This document shows, piece after piece, positions 19,943 through 32,400 of a stretch of DNA of 64,000 bases (positions are counted from its first letter, which is position 1; every line of letters starts with the position of its first letter). The position numbers were made by a program, and so were the translations under genes. Source of the DNA: Paraescarpia echinospica (lineage: Eukaryota; Annelida; Polychaeta; Sabellida; Siboglinidae); NCBI GenBank assembly GCA_020002185.1, contig CM034532.1, positions 52,223,944-52,287,943 on the forward strand, given 5' to 3'. The notes under the pieces were generated by a model that was not told the DNA's origin, ran no database searches, and saw only the letters and a program-made list of their open reading frames with translations.

Positions 19943-21240
19943 ATGGCAGTGGCAGGTAGCTTCGGCAGAATCAAGGAATTCGATCCAGATACGGACAATT
20001 GGGACATATATTGTGAGAGACTCGATCATTGTTTCGCAGCCAGAAACATTGCCGATGACGCCACTCATCTTAAACGTGCAAGCATGCTGAGCGAGATGGG
20101 TAAGAAAGCATATATTTTGCTCAGAAACTTGTGTGCGCCCGCAGAACCCGGTGATAAAACGTTCGCAGAATTAGTAAAGCTCATGCGCCACCATCAGCAC
20201 CCGACACCATCAGTCATCGTCGAACGCCTGAAATTCCACAAACGGGACAGAGTGAGAGTGTGGCGGCTTACGTGTCAGAGCTGCGTCGCTTATCTGGGAC
20301 ATGTGACTTCGGGGGACAACATTGACAGCTCACTGAGGGACCGGGTAGTTTGTGGGATCAACGACGACGCCATACAACGCCGATTGTTAGCGGAGAAAAC
20401 TCTGGATTACAACAAAGCGTTGGCGCTAGCCCAGAGCATGGAGCTGGCAGATCGCAATGTGAAAGACATGAAACAACAGTTTCATGCATCCTCGCAAGCC
20501 AGGGCTGTTTGCCATGCAAAACTGGCCCTGGCTGATCCCCTACGCGAAGTGCGGAAGTTAGCTGAGTCGAACTAGTAATTGACTTCGCCAGTCGCGACTG
20601 TATCACCCGTGAGAACAGCGCAAATACCTGCCCCAATTTGAAGACGGATAAACGACTTCTGAGAATCCCCATATATAATGACCCGTTCGCCCATTAGCAC
20701 GAGCAGCTGAGCGGTATTGTGTATTCGAATAATTACTTCTACTTCCTAAACATTGCATGTAACACGAGCCACGGTTGGTTGAAATTAGTTTTATTATGAC
20801 CACCTGACCTGCCGAGATCCACTGATCTAGTGAGCGATTTCATAGGCTGAGCTTAAATTCTGAATTTCGCAAAGCGATCAGCCAGGGGGTACTGTTGGCT
20901 GACACTGACGTAATTAGCAGCAGCGATCCCTGGCGCGCGAGGATGGTTTCATGTCGACATGCCTAAGGTATCATCGGCGTCACCTATTCACGGACAGGTT
21001 AATAACCTCGCGGCACAGAAAAGTCAGAGAGTCAAACCATGTGACTGATGTGGTGGTCTGAACCACACCGCTCCCAACTGTCGGTTCAAAGGTGTTACAT
21101 GCAGACAGTGTGGCAAAGTCGGTCACATTGTTCGTGTATGCTGCAGTGCACCACCTGACGGTCAGGCGCGGCGAGGTGGAGGATTTCCGTTCCGCGGACA
21201 CTCCTTTCGTCCTGGCTACGGAGGTCAGGCCGGTGGAAGA
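19943..21240 (+). pseudogene. gag of Ty3/gypsy element 2 (frameshifted, interrupted)
   Basis: It starts at ATG 19943 (MAVAGSFGRIKEFDPDTDNW) with a typical capsid N-terminal region. From about 20247 to 20315 the reading frame is shifted: the conserved ESVAAYVSELRRL-type motif is in another frame, and the original frame returns at GDNIDSSLRDRVVCGI. The + frame stops at 20575. After a candidate MITE, the nucleocapsid region with two knuckles is readable at about 21040-21155 (CGGLNHTAPNC and CRQCGKVGHIVRVC); the first knuckle has TGA between its two cysteines. Confidence 0.78.
20525..20889. mobile_element. Candidate ~365-bp MITE in gag of element 2
   Basis: CCCTGGCTGATC at 20525 and its complement GATCAGCCAGGG near 20877-20888 form inverted ends, with similarity continuing inward (GCGAAG / TTCGC). 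The interval has no gag similarity and separates the gag body from the zinc knuckles. No clear target duplication was found. Confidence 0.4.
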
Positions 21241-21379
21241 GGAAGAGGTCGGAATGCAACCAACCAAGTCGTTGTTGATACACCAGACAGTGGCAGTACC
21301 GATTTATGACATCTACAAGGTAGATGCTAGCCCCCACTCATCGTACCGAGAAAGGAGAGGCAGCCCCCAAACTTAGCAA

Positions 21380-24300
21380 ATGTTTTGCTAAACAGGAAAC
21401 CATTGACTCTTGAAGTCGACACTGGAGCCGCAACTTCGCTCATAAATGAAGAAACATACCGAACATTATGAAAAGATCTTCCAGTCCTGGAACCTGCCCG
21501 TGAAAACTTGAGATCATACCTGGGTGAAAAGATACCTCTACTAGGGTCCGCCAGAGTGAAGATACAATATGGAGATCAGTCAGCTGATGTCCAAGGGAAA
21601 CGAGCAAATATTTTCGGACGTGACTGGCTTAAGGAAATTAGGCTAGACTGGGGATCCATCATGAGGGTAGGAAGTGCAGAGTTAGAGGACACCCTCAACT
21701 TGTACCCCGTTGTGTTCCGAGAAGGACTTGGAGAAATAAAGTACACCAAAGTGAAAATTTATGTCACAGTTCCTGCATAGCCACGTTTCTACAAGCATAG
21801 AAACATCGCCTATGCTCTCCGTGAACGGGTAGAAGCTGAACTGGAACGCTTAGAGAAGCAAGGTGTGATCGAGCCGGTCAAGTATTCTGAATGGGCAGCT
21901 CCTGTAATACTCGTTCTGACATCTGATCAATCATCAGTACGCATTTGTGGGGACTGTAAGATGAACCTTAAACAGGTAGCAAAGCCTAACTGCTACCCAA
22001 TTCCCCGAATTGAGGACTTGTTTGCATCTCTCTCCAGGGGGAGAACCTTCACAAAGCTTGACATGAGCAATGCTTACCAGCAACTGGTCCTGGATGAGGA
22101 ATCAAGGAAACTTACCACGATTAACACACACAAAGGGTTGTACCAGTACCGACGCTTACCCTTCGGTGTATCAGCTGCTCCAGCAATCTTCCAGTGTACT
22201 ATGGAGTGTATGCTGTGCGACATTCCTCACGTTTGCGTGTACCTGGATGACATCCTGGTCACTGGTTTGGATGATGCTGAACACAATGACAATATGGCTA
22301 GAGTCTTGGATAGACTTAGCAAAGCTGGTCTCAGGCTGAATGGGGGGAAATGTAGTTTCAAGAGAGAATCTGTTAAATATCTGGGCTACCGCATCGATGC
22401 ACAAGGATTGCATCCACTCGACGAAAAAGTGCAAGCTTTGGTGTCAGCAGCGGCTCCACAGAATGTGACAGAAATAAAATCGTTCCTTGGCATGGTACAA
22501 TATTACCAGAAATTCTTGCCAAATCTCGCAACTACACTAGCGCCACAACATCGGCTGTTACAGAAAGATGTTCTTTGGGCATGGACGAAGAAGGAAGACC
22601 ATGCCTTCCAGAAGGTCAAGTCCCATTTGTCTTCCTGTCAACTGCTTGCACACTACGATCCCAAGCTTCCGCTCAACTTAGCGTGCGATGCCTCGCCCTA
22701 CGGAGTAGGTACTGTTCTATCGCACACCATGCCAGGTGGCTCAGAGAAGCCTATCGTTTCCCGTTCCTTGGCGACAGCAGAGAAGAACTACTCCCAACTT
22801 GACAAAGAAGCATTAGCCATCATCTTTAGAATAAAACGATTCCACCAATACATCTTTGAAAGGACGTTTCAGGTGGTATCGGACCACAAACCACTGATGA
22901 GCATTCTGGATGCACAGAAAGGCATTCCCGTGATGGTTTCTGCAAGACTGCAGCGATGGGCACTTATGCTAGCTGCATATGATTACAGCATTGTCTATCG
23001 TCCAGGATCCAAGCTTGTCAATGTCGACTGTCTGAGTAGATTACCGATGCCACAGAGTGTGCCTACACCTCCAGTTCCCGGTGACACAATCATGCTACTA
23101 GAGAAGATGGATGAATTCCCAGTGAATGTGTCTCATGTTACGACATGGACAAACAAAGATCCGTTGTTGTCACGTATGAGGAAACTGGTACAATGCGGTT
23201 TTCCAGAACATCTGAAATCGGACATTGATCTCAAGCCGTACCTGCAACGAAAATTTGAACTCAGTGTTCAAGACCAAGTGCTTCTGTGGGGAAATCGAGT
23301 AGTGGTACCACCTCAGGGCAGAGCTCGTGTGATTGACACTACACGAAGCACACCCCGGTATCGCAAGAATGAAAGCCCTAGCCAGAGATCTGGTCTGGTG
23401 GCCAGGTATCGACGAAGCACTGGAAAACAAAGTAAATACGTGCTCGGTCTGCCAAGAGCATCGCGCTGCTCCTGCTGAAGCAAGGCTACATCCATTGGAT
23501 TGGCATGGTCTCGACTCCATCTCGACTATGCTGGGCCTATACAGGGAACAATGTTCCTGGTTCTCATCGACGCGCACTCCAAATGGATGGATGTGTTCCC
23601 TGTGCACAGTCAACAACAAGTGCTACACTGGAGTGTTAAACATTCGCTATTCATGGCCTCGCCGAAACCAATGTGACTAATATTGGCAGTTTTTTCACAA
23701 GTGACGAGTTCGCGACATGTATGTTGAAAAATGGCATTCAGCATATATGTGTGGCACCTTTATCATCCAGCTTCAAACGGTTTGGCTGAGGGAGCAGTGC
23801 AAACCTTCAAACAAGGATTCGCGAAACTCACGGGAGGAACAGTTGAAACGAGAGTCTCCAGATTCTTGTTCCGTTACCAGAACACACCGCAAAGCACAAC
23901 CAGATTGTCTCCAGCTGAGATGTTACTGGGACGATATCCGCGTTCGCATCTTGATTTAATGCACCCAGACATTGGCCAGCGTGTTCTTCACCGACAACAG
24001 CAGCAAGTATAATCGCACAACGTTCATGCGAAGGATCGCACACTCCGAGTCAGCGACACTGTGTTTGTGATGAACTTCAGTGGAAAAACAAAATGGCTCC
24101 AGGGTGTTATTGTGGAAGAGACTGGTCCTGTGTCATTCAGGGTTCGCCTGGAGGATGGGAGAGTTGTGCGGAGACACGTCGATCATGTGAGAAGTCGATC
24201 TTTTGAACTGCCTATGTCTCCGCAGGAACCTGTTCAGGGAGATCCACCGCCGTCTGAAGTACGCGCACCGCCGCCTGAAGTACATGCATCGCCGTCTGAG

Positions 24301-24414
24301 GTACACGCACCGCCGTCGGACGCACCGCTGTCTGACGTACGGCCTGTTGGACCGCCGACAAGCGTTCATAGATCCGGAGGAATCCGAAAACCACCGGAGA
24401 AACTGAATCTATGA
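21380..24414 (+). pseudogene. pol of Ty3/gypsy element 2 (stops and frameshifts)
   Basis: Protease DTGAATSLI at about 21417 is followed by a TGA in ETYRTL-stop. RT from about 21810 includes KLDMSNAYQQLVL and YLDDILVTG (22240); RNase H has LACDASPYGVGTVLSH and SDHKPLM. The frame shifts near 23335, after which the integrase HHCC (HPGIARM...CSVCQEHR) is in another frame. The DDE core is spread over several frames (LIDAHSKWMDVFPV, then YHPASNGLAEGAVQ). The last frame (24061-24411) holds a C-terminal IN part and repeats of the type PPSEVHA. RT is still readable for about 500 codons, but the element cannot make a whole polyprotein. Confidence 0.85.
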
Positions 24415-24690
24415 ACTGACGTTCACTATCGTAGTGTAGTATTGGATAAGAACATTGTGGACATTGGTAGTGACATATTTAATAACTTCAGTTTGGAAAT
24501 AATCGTCTGATAGAAACATTTTTAGTGAATAATTATCGTTATTGAGTTATAGATCTACAAGGACACTGAGGCATATTTGAGTAACAATAATATATTATCA
24601 CGATGACTAGAATCGTTCACTATCAGCCGTTACTTAAAGATTGAAGTTAGTTTTTTGCTTATCGTAATTATTGTAGGCTAATTTAAATCT

Positions 24691-24703
24691 AAAAGGGGAG
24701 GAG
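24691..24703 (+). promoter_or_regulatory. Polypurine tract of Ty3/gypsy element 2
   Basis: AAAAGGGGAGGAG directly precedes the 3' LTR. Confidence 0.7.
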
Positions 24704-24893
24704 TGTGATATCCCTGTCAGTTAAGGCATGCTCCCTGACTGTAGAGTAACCTGGCTGAGGACACAGCCTAGCAGCGTATGTCAGGCCGGTGGCACAGCTA
24801 ATGTACAACCGTTCATTAATTATATGTGATTAAAAGTAGTTTCAAAACACTTCACGACTGATAGCATTTCCGGATGGAGTCGCAGTCATCACA
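24704..24893 (+). repeat. 3' LTR of Ty3/gypsy element 2
   Basis: 190 bp, same ends as the 5' LTR, with roughly twenty differences by eye. Confidence 0.9.
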
Positions 24894-26255
24894 AGTTGGC
24901 AACCGAAGTGGCTCCAATCCTGACAGCTATATTCCAGTCCTCCATCAACACCGGAGTAGTCCCATCTGACTGGAAGGATGCCCACGTGACACCGGTCTTC
25001 AAAAAGGGAGAACAGTATGATCAATCCAATTACAGACCAGTGTCACATGCAAATTGATGGAGCACATCGTCACCAATTAATGCCGTCATGAACCATCTTG
25101 AAAAGCATAAAATCCTGTGTGACCAGCAACATGGATTAAGGAAAAACAGATCCTGTGAGACAAGCTCCATCACTATGGCATACAGGGTACCACCAATGCA
25201 TGGATCACCAACTTCCTCAGCAACCGGAGACAAGCAGTTGTTGTGGAGGGCACTAGATCCAGCTTCATTGATGTCCGTTCAGGAGTACCCCAGGGCTCCG
25301 TCCTGGGCCCCTGCTTGTTCTTAGCATACATCAACGACTTACCTGAGAACCTGACGTCACCAGCCAGACTGTTTGCTGATGACACAGCAGTATACACCGT
25401 GGTAAAGGCATTGAAAGACCATGAGCAACTACAACAAGACCTACAGCGACTTGCCGAGTGGGAGAAGAACTGGGACATGGCCTTGCACCCAGAGAAGTGC
25501 ACCACACTGCCTGTCACCAGAGCCAGGAAGGTCCTGAAGCACCCCTACCAGCTCCATGGACACACACTTGAGACCACAGACTTCGCAAAGTACCTTGGCG
25601 TCACCATCAACAAGGACTTGGGCTGGAACACCCACATCGACAACATATGTCCTTAGACGCTACCACAACACCTCTAGCGTCAAGGACATGCTTGAGGAAC
25701 TGCTGTGGCCCTCTACAACGACGCCGCCAAATAGCTAGACTGACCATGCACGCTGTATAAAATTCACAACAACCAAGTCAGTGCCACTGGACTGAAGAGT
25801 AAGCTGAAGCCACCACCACCACCACCACGCCAACGACGCGGCCACAGCCTTCAGTTATCACAGCCACAGTGTCGCACTCAGTACCATCAGCACTCATTCC
25901 TGCCCAGAACCATCCGGAAATGGAACGACCTTCCAGATCTAGTAGTAGAGGCCAACACAGTCGACACTTTTGTGTCAAGGATCTCCAGACTAACATTCAT
26001 CTGCTAGGGTCTTTGTTAGAGAGCTGTAGAAAATTAGTATTAGTAGTAGCTTTGTAGTTGTTTTATGTTTTGTTTTTTCTGTCTGTTTTGTTTTGCTTTT
26101 TTGGGTCTGACACTGCCTTATGCAGGGTTTACTAGTAGGGTGTATTTTTATATATTTTGTAGGAGGTGGGTTTTTCTTTTCAAATGCCAGATCCCCAGAA
26201 TAGTGGCAGAATAATCACATATTGATTGTGGCTACTTAACGGAAGAAGAAAAGAA

Positions 26256-29200
26256 GAAGACCAGTCTTTCTGTGAACTCTGGTAAACTTCCGTGCCGTGA
26301 CATGTTTACGTCGGAACGACGTGTGGCGGTTTTCCGTAAATCGACGTGTTTGACGGTGGCGCCACCCGGTGAGTCAGTGACTAAGCAGCCACCTGCAACC
26401 AGATTAGACCAGAGAGCGAAGCTCTCACGCGCCGATCAACAAAGTTTTCATAATTTATTTATATTTTCAATACAGTTTCAGCAATAGGCGGGCCTACAGA
26501 AATAGTTGTGCAGGTCAGTGTTCGGACGCTACTGACAGTCATAGGCGTACCAATCGCGGCATAGCCCTATTCATAGCCGCCATCCGTGACCGCGGTTAGT
26601 AAATTTATCCAATGGCAATGGTTTAGCGCTAATTATTCACAGGGGAGGCCGGGTGATACGACTGATTCAGATAGCAAATTACGTGTCTTCGACGTTGTAG
26701 AATACTGGGACTGTTCACTATTTGCGACAGGGATACGAGCAGTTGTTTCCTCGACTACAAAACGCCGATTAATTCTTGGTATACCTGTTGCTTTCATTTG
26801 AGAAAGTAGGTACCCGGTAAGTGGCATGAATCATGATCGAATAGTATTTATGATATGATGTGCGTGAACGATACTAGTCGATAGGCCTACTGGAAACCAA
26901 GTGCAGTACGTACGGGGCAGCGCCGTATAGTCTATAGAGCGGTACTCACTATACTGACCGCGGTCATTCTAACCTAGAATGAGTAGTGAACTCGGCGCTA
27001 TAGCTAAACCAAGGTCATTGCTTTGGACTTGGGCCTTAATTTAGTGGTACAGGTTGTAACGCAAAATTAATACAATGTTCTTCTTAAAGTTAATACAATG
27101 TTGTTCTTCTTAATACAATTCAAACTATAGTATAGGCCTATATAATATCTAATATTGGAGGTATATATGTAGGCCTACTGCCCACCAAATTAATAAACCC
27201 GCAGTTTGAATATTTCCACTGTGAAATGTTCAAATTGTAAACAAAACATTCATATTCTAGTACTAGTACAGTGTTTCATGGTCACCTCTGTAATATGGCC
27301 ACCTCACAATTAAGGTCACCATAGAACAGTCCCAAATTATTTCCACATCAAGTAAAATATAGGATTTTAATATTAGTTCCACTAATACGGTCACCAGTTT
27401 TGTGCATGCCAACTGGATTAACTTAAATTAAGGCCTTTTAATGTTTGACACGTTCATGAGGTTTCCCCATTCAAAACAACATGCACATTCTGCCAATATT
27501 TACCACCCCTGGTTGATACTGGGTAATGATACAGACAGCCTCATTTAAGTTAAAACAGCTTCCGCAATTACAGTTTTTGTATCCATACTTACATGTACAT
27601 ATGTATGACGTGCTAATATGTTTGTTTTATTTCCTTTGTAATTAATTATTAGACAAACTCTCCACATGTATACAGGTATGTATTAAATTATTTTCGACTG
27701 AGCCAAGTCAGAATTATGTGAAAATGGGCACTGGGTCCCTGCCTCAGTTATACATTCATGAGACTATTTACAAAATCAAGTACCCGATCTAATTAGTGTT
27801 ATTAAAAAACTCAGTTCTTTTGATGTACACAGTAGCACACACTCTTTCAGTAAAGCTAAGTACAGTGTATATAATATTCACATAGTATATATTATACCTG
27901 CAGCTTAACTCGCAAGTAAGAATTTTTAAAAGTTAAAAACAATTTTTGTAGCACACATATTGACCCTAAATATAACACCAACTTCAATTCTTGTGGTAGT
28001 TTTCTTGTCTTCTGATAAATATAATGGTACAAAATACAATTAATTATTTTATGTACCCGACTTGTTGGTATGAAAGGGTTAGTATATATATAAATATGTA
28101 ATGTATACCTAAAATAATGTCAATATTATTGATCCAAACTTGAATACTGACACCATCTCAAGGGTTGATGTTTCTGTTGGTGTTATTTTCACCTCCAGAT
28201 GACACTGTTGTCACCTGCTAAGTACTGAACATTTGTTTTATACTAGTATTACTACAGTTTGTTTAGTTTCTAAAAGTGAGTTTACAGGTATGTGTGGTGT
28301 CTCCATACTCTTCTGATTTCTTATGTGAGTTGGCCCAAATGTGTCCTCAGATAAGAATTTCCACGTTTTCCGAGCATTAGCTGTCATAGTTGGTTAGTGG
28401 TCATTCCAAGGTCCACTTCTGAGGTCAAAGCATGAAGAATATGACTCGTGCCATTGTCATGTTCAAGTGGCATTCGTTTGAGAGGCACGTTGTCATGTTC
28501 AAGTGGCATTCGTTTGAGAGGAATGGCTGGAGAATGTGACATTTGTGACAGTTTAATTTCATTTGCATAATTGTTAGTTTTTAACAAAGTTTCCGGAAGT
28601 TTATCTCTGCAAGTATTGACAAATGTACTGATTTGGGCCTCCAATGTTACATATTGCCAAATATTCTGTCCGACCATTCAGTAACCAATGCAGGAGATTT
28701 TGAATCAAAGCCACACCGTGTTAGTTTGTTATGTTAGCACAGGTTTGATTCTGCCCAATGTTGTATTCATGTAATTTGTATTGATGACAATCAATGGCTT
28801 CCTACTCTAAGCTCATAGTCTTGTACAAGTTTGCACTCTTGTCATTAGGAGCTTGTTTTGGATGGCAGCCTTGCGAAATGTAATTACAAATATGGGGATC
28901 ATCATTTTGTGTCATTATTTGACAGTGCATTCATGTTGTCAATAAATTATGTGACAATGCAATCGCAGTGTCGTTAAATTATTGTGTAACAATGCAATCA
29001 TGGCGTCATTAGGTGACTTGGTGTCATTATGTAATAATGTGACCCTTGTGCCTGTGTATGACAGTGACACTGTGACAATGCCAATTGTGTAACATATGAT
29101 ACTACCACTAAGGTGCCAATATGTAACAATGTCACCACGTAACAATGCCATCATGGTCCCGTTTACCCTTTGTGTAACAATGCCCCCATCACCATGGTGC

Positions 29201-29280
29201 CATTAGTTCACTGGTGTGTATATTTGTTGACACGTACAGCTGTAGTTCAGATTGCCTCACTCTCTAGCTTCCCTCTGTAG
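26256..29280. other. TPMT: Region upstream of TPMT; possible non-coding first exon
   Basis: 26260-26950 is richer in CpG than the surroundings and may contain the TPMT promoter; CCCG/GTAAGTGG at 26816 is a possible donor of a 5'-untranslated exon. The first coding exon is preceded by an acceptor (CTGTAG at 29275-29280), so at least one upstream non-coding exon is likely. 28430-28520 holds two copies of a ~45-bp unit (CATGTTCAAGTGGCATTCG). 28920-29190 is a degenerate repeat of TGTAACAATGC-type units. No other gene is seen. Confidence 0.4.
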
Positions 29281-29306
29281 GTGTCTGTCCACCAACGGTA
29301 GAGAAG

Positions 29307-29422
29307 ATGACAGAAGTGAAAAATGAGTCGAGTGAGATCCCTACGGAACCTGACCACCTTGACTACTGGCTGGGCATGCACAAGGAGGGGAAGGCTCCAT
29401 GGCACTGTCAGTACAAGCACCC
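29307..29422 (+). CDS. TPMT: TPMT coding exon 1
   Basis: ATG at 29307; encodes MTEVKNESSEIPTEPDHLDY and the WLGMHKEGKAPWH motif. Donor CC/GTGAGT; leaves two bases of a split Pro codon. The exon itself starts at 29281 after CTGTAG. Confidence 0.9.
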
Positions 29423-32400
29423 GTGAGTTCTCTCTGTCAACACTTACATTATACTAAGGGTGTATGAGTATTTTATGCAATTGTAACAAAACAAATTCTT
29501 CCATAATATATAGCCATAATATAGCCATATATTCTAAATCTCTAACACATATATATATATGTTGAATGTCATGGACACGAACTGTTAGAAAACTTGTTTT
29601 GAGTGAAGTACTTATGAAACTAAGGCGGTGAAATTATACTGAAATACAAATCTTGTAAAAGATGCCTACGTCCAAAACCATGCATCCTATCTGCGCAGTG
29701 TATATCATTCTATGGCCAGAGTGTGACATGCGAGATCAGGCAGTGTATTAACATAGGCCAAGAGTATTAGCACACAAGATTTCAATGACACAATTTCTGG
29801 TGTGCCACGAATTATCTGGCCATATACTTGAACTTGATGGTGGCCATTTGCTGTTTCCTTGGCAACTGGCTGTCAAACCTCAGAAATTAAACGATGGTTT
29901 AATGGTCCAAATTGGGTGAGCCTTATAATGGTGCAATCCAAAATCTGTAAATGGTCTTGTCATTAAAGGAAATAAAAACAAGGCATTAGCTAAAATCCGT
30001 TTTCCATGTGTACAGAAAGTTTAATATTGCATGTAACATTCGAGAACATTAAAAAATACAGAAAAAAACATTTGTAGCATAAATTAGATTTTAAACCCGT
30101 CTGTGTAGCGATTCCCGCGGAAAATAAAAATTTAATGAGCTAGGCGATCACGTGGTATCTTAACGTCACACATGACTCACACTCGCAGCAGGCCGACCCT
30201 TTCTATGCAATCAGAGCATGTTTACATGGATAATGTTGGGGTCGAAACGAGCGTCAGAATGAGTTGTTATGCAATAATCCGATGTAATACAAACACTAGT
30301 CATCATAGAGGAACAAGCAGTTATCTTACGGTTCCACATGAATTAAATTTTATTCAAAACAATGAATGCGAATGAGCCTACAACTTGTAGTACAAGTCGA
30401 CTAGGTTTCGCCGAGCTTGGGCTCGTTTTCAGAATAATTATATCGAATGCAACCAACGGGAGATAATGTACACCAATGTACACCAATATACATACATAGC
30501 AAACGTATCCAGCTACAGAAAGTAACGTGTAAAATCTCATAATATCACTAGAATATCGATGTATGAAGGAGGAGTTGTACAATTTATCATAACAACTGAA
30601 ATCAGTCAGCGAATTTCTGCCGGCCCTGATAGCTCACTTCGTAAACGCATTGGTTCCTTGGCATTTGTTTTACAATTGGGCGACGCCGGTTCAATCCTGA
30701 CAGCATGCAAACTATAGATTTTCTTTACACTTTTTTTGTTTATGTTTTCACAAATTTTCATTTAGTATACTATGATGCACTGTTTGTAAATATTTATTTT
30801 TATTTTTGTAGTAATTATTTATTCGCCACAAAAATGAAAATATGGTCATTATATATAACGATGTTTCTAAATTGTATTTATCCAGACATATCAAAATCTT
30901 TTTCACATATATAATTACAATATATTATTGTACAATATATTTACAATTAATCAATTATATATCCATTACATTATATTTGTTTGGATAAATAAAATTTAGA
31001 AACATCGTTATATAATGACCATATTTTCATTTTTGTGGCGAATAAATAATTACTACAAAAATATAAATTATTTACAAACAGTGCATCATACTATATACTA
31101 AATGATTTGGTTTATATTACTTCGTGAAAACATAAACAAAAAAAGTGTAAAGAAAATCAATAGTTTGCATGCTGTCAGGATTGAACCGGCGTCGCCCGAC
31201 TGTAAAGTAAACGACAAGTAACCAACGCACCTACCCACTGAGCCATCGGGACCAGCGGAAACTCTCTAACTGATTTAAGTTGATATGGTAAATTGTACAA
31301 CTCCTTCATATATCGATATTCTAGTGATATTATGAGATTATACACGTTACTTTATGTAGCTGGATACAATCTATGTTTGCTATGTAAGTTTATTGGTGAA
31401 AATTAACTCCCGTTGGTTGTATTCGATATAATTATTCTGAAAACGAGCCCAAGGCCAAGCTCGGCGAATTCTAGTCGACTTGTAGGCCCATTCACATACG
31501 TTGTTTTGAATAAAATTCGATTCATGTGGAACCGTAAGATAACTGCTTGTTCCTCTATGATGACTAGTGTTTGTATTACGTCGGAAAATTGCACAATAAC
31601 TCATTCTGACGCTCGTTTCGACCCAAAAACTATACTTGTAAACATGCTCTGAATGCATGGAAAGGGTCGGCCTGATGCGAGTTTGAGTCACCAGTGACGT
31701 CACATCTTGGCATCCCGAAAAGTGCGCCAAAAATATGCATATTCGAAAATGTCCGGATGTACAGCATAAAATGTGGAATTTCTAATTCATTGAATTTTTT
31801 TGATTTTTTTTTGCTTGGTGGACGTGGAAATAAATAGCAGGATATAATATAACATGAATTCAAGCAATATATGTTTTTATTCCCTTTAAGTCGGCCAGAT
31901 TAAGGCCTGAGGGAGGACAGTAATAATAATGAGTTGATTTCCTTGGCAGCCATACGCATAGACGCTGAAAAGTACAATAGGTACTTTAAAATAGATAAAA
32001 CAATTAAATAAAGTAGATTAATAAAACATTGGCTGGGATATAAAATATAAATAAATGAAATTATAAATAATTAAAATATCTCAATTGTGTATAAATAAGT
32101 AAATAGAATAATTAACTAAAGCAAGATTAACTGTTAATTGCAAGTAATTAGTAGGAAAGCATTGTGCTGTGAATGCCAGATCGAATGACTCGGTGACTAC
32201 CTCGGTAGGTGGTGATTTGGAGCACTACAATAGTTATTTCCCAAAAACTATTCAAAAAAAAAAATGTATAAATGAACCGTGGACACAAGATATATTCATT
32301 AGTTTGGAAAATGAATCTGAAGTGACATGAGACAAGCACATTTAAGTTGAGGAAACACTTTAATTCTAGTTTAACTGAATAATCGCAAGAAAATATGTTT

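Larger units (their letters stand above)
18438..24893 (+). mobile_element. Ty3/gypsy LTR retrotransposon 2, decayed, with secondary insertions
   Basis: It is 6456 bp long with 190-bp LTRs (TGTGAT...ATCACA) and flanking AGCTG (18433-18437) / AGTTG (24894-24898), a one-mismatch target duplication. The LTRs differ at more sites than in element 1, so it is older. It carries a hAT-like insertion in the leader and a possible MITE in gag. Confidence 0.92.
18183..26255 (+). pseudogene. Second dead LINE (reverse transcriptase), split by Ty3/gypsy element 2
   Basis: 5' part 18192-18437 (ILNRQFQSMFSEG, NKASGPDTISPRILKEL) and 3' part 24894-26255 (TGVVPSDWKDAHVTPVFKKG, NYRPVS, GVPQGSVLGPCLFLAYINDL, FADDTAVY) join across the LTR element. 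The RT catalytic FADD is intact but the frame is broken near 25050 and later. The 3' end finishes in an AAGAAG run near 26255. The domain order and motifs are those of APE-type LINEs of the Jockey/CR1 group; the endonuclease is missing, so it is a 5'-truncated copy. Confidence 0.82.
29967..31885. mobile_element. TTAA-flanked foldback element, copy A, in TPMT intron
   Basis: About 950-bp arms (29967-30915 and about 30985-31885) are inverted copies around an AT-rich loop. TTAA lies outside each end (29963-29966 and 31886-31889), and the termini read AGGAAATAAAAACA and its complement. Each arm carries a tRNA-like segment. No transposase; the TTAA target resembles that of piggyBac-type transposons, which is an inference. 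Confidence 0.85.

Noticed and set aside
25030..25517. Antisense frames over the second LINE
   Set aside because: Shadows of the reverse transcriptase on the + strand, which has FADD and PQGS motifs.
26272..26487. 71-codon frame upstream of TPMT
   Set aside because: No similarity and no conserved features; the CpG-rich sequence more likely belongs to a promoter.
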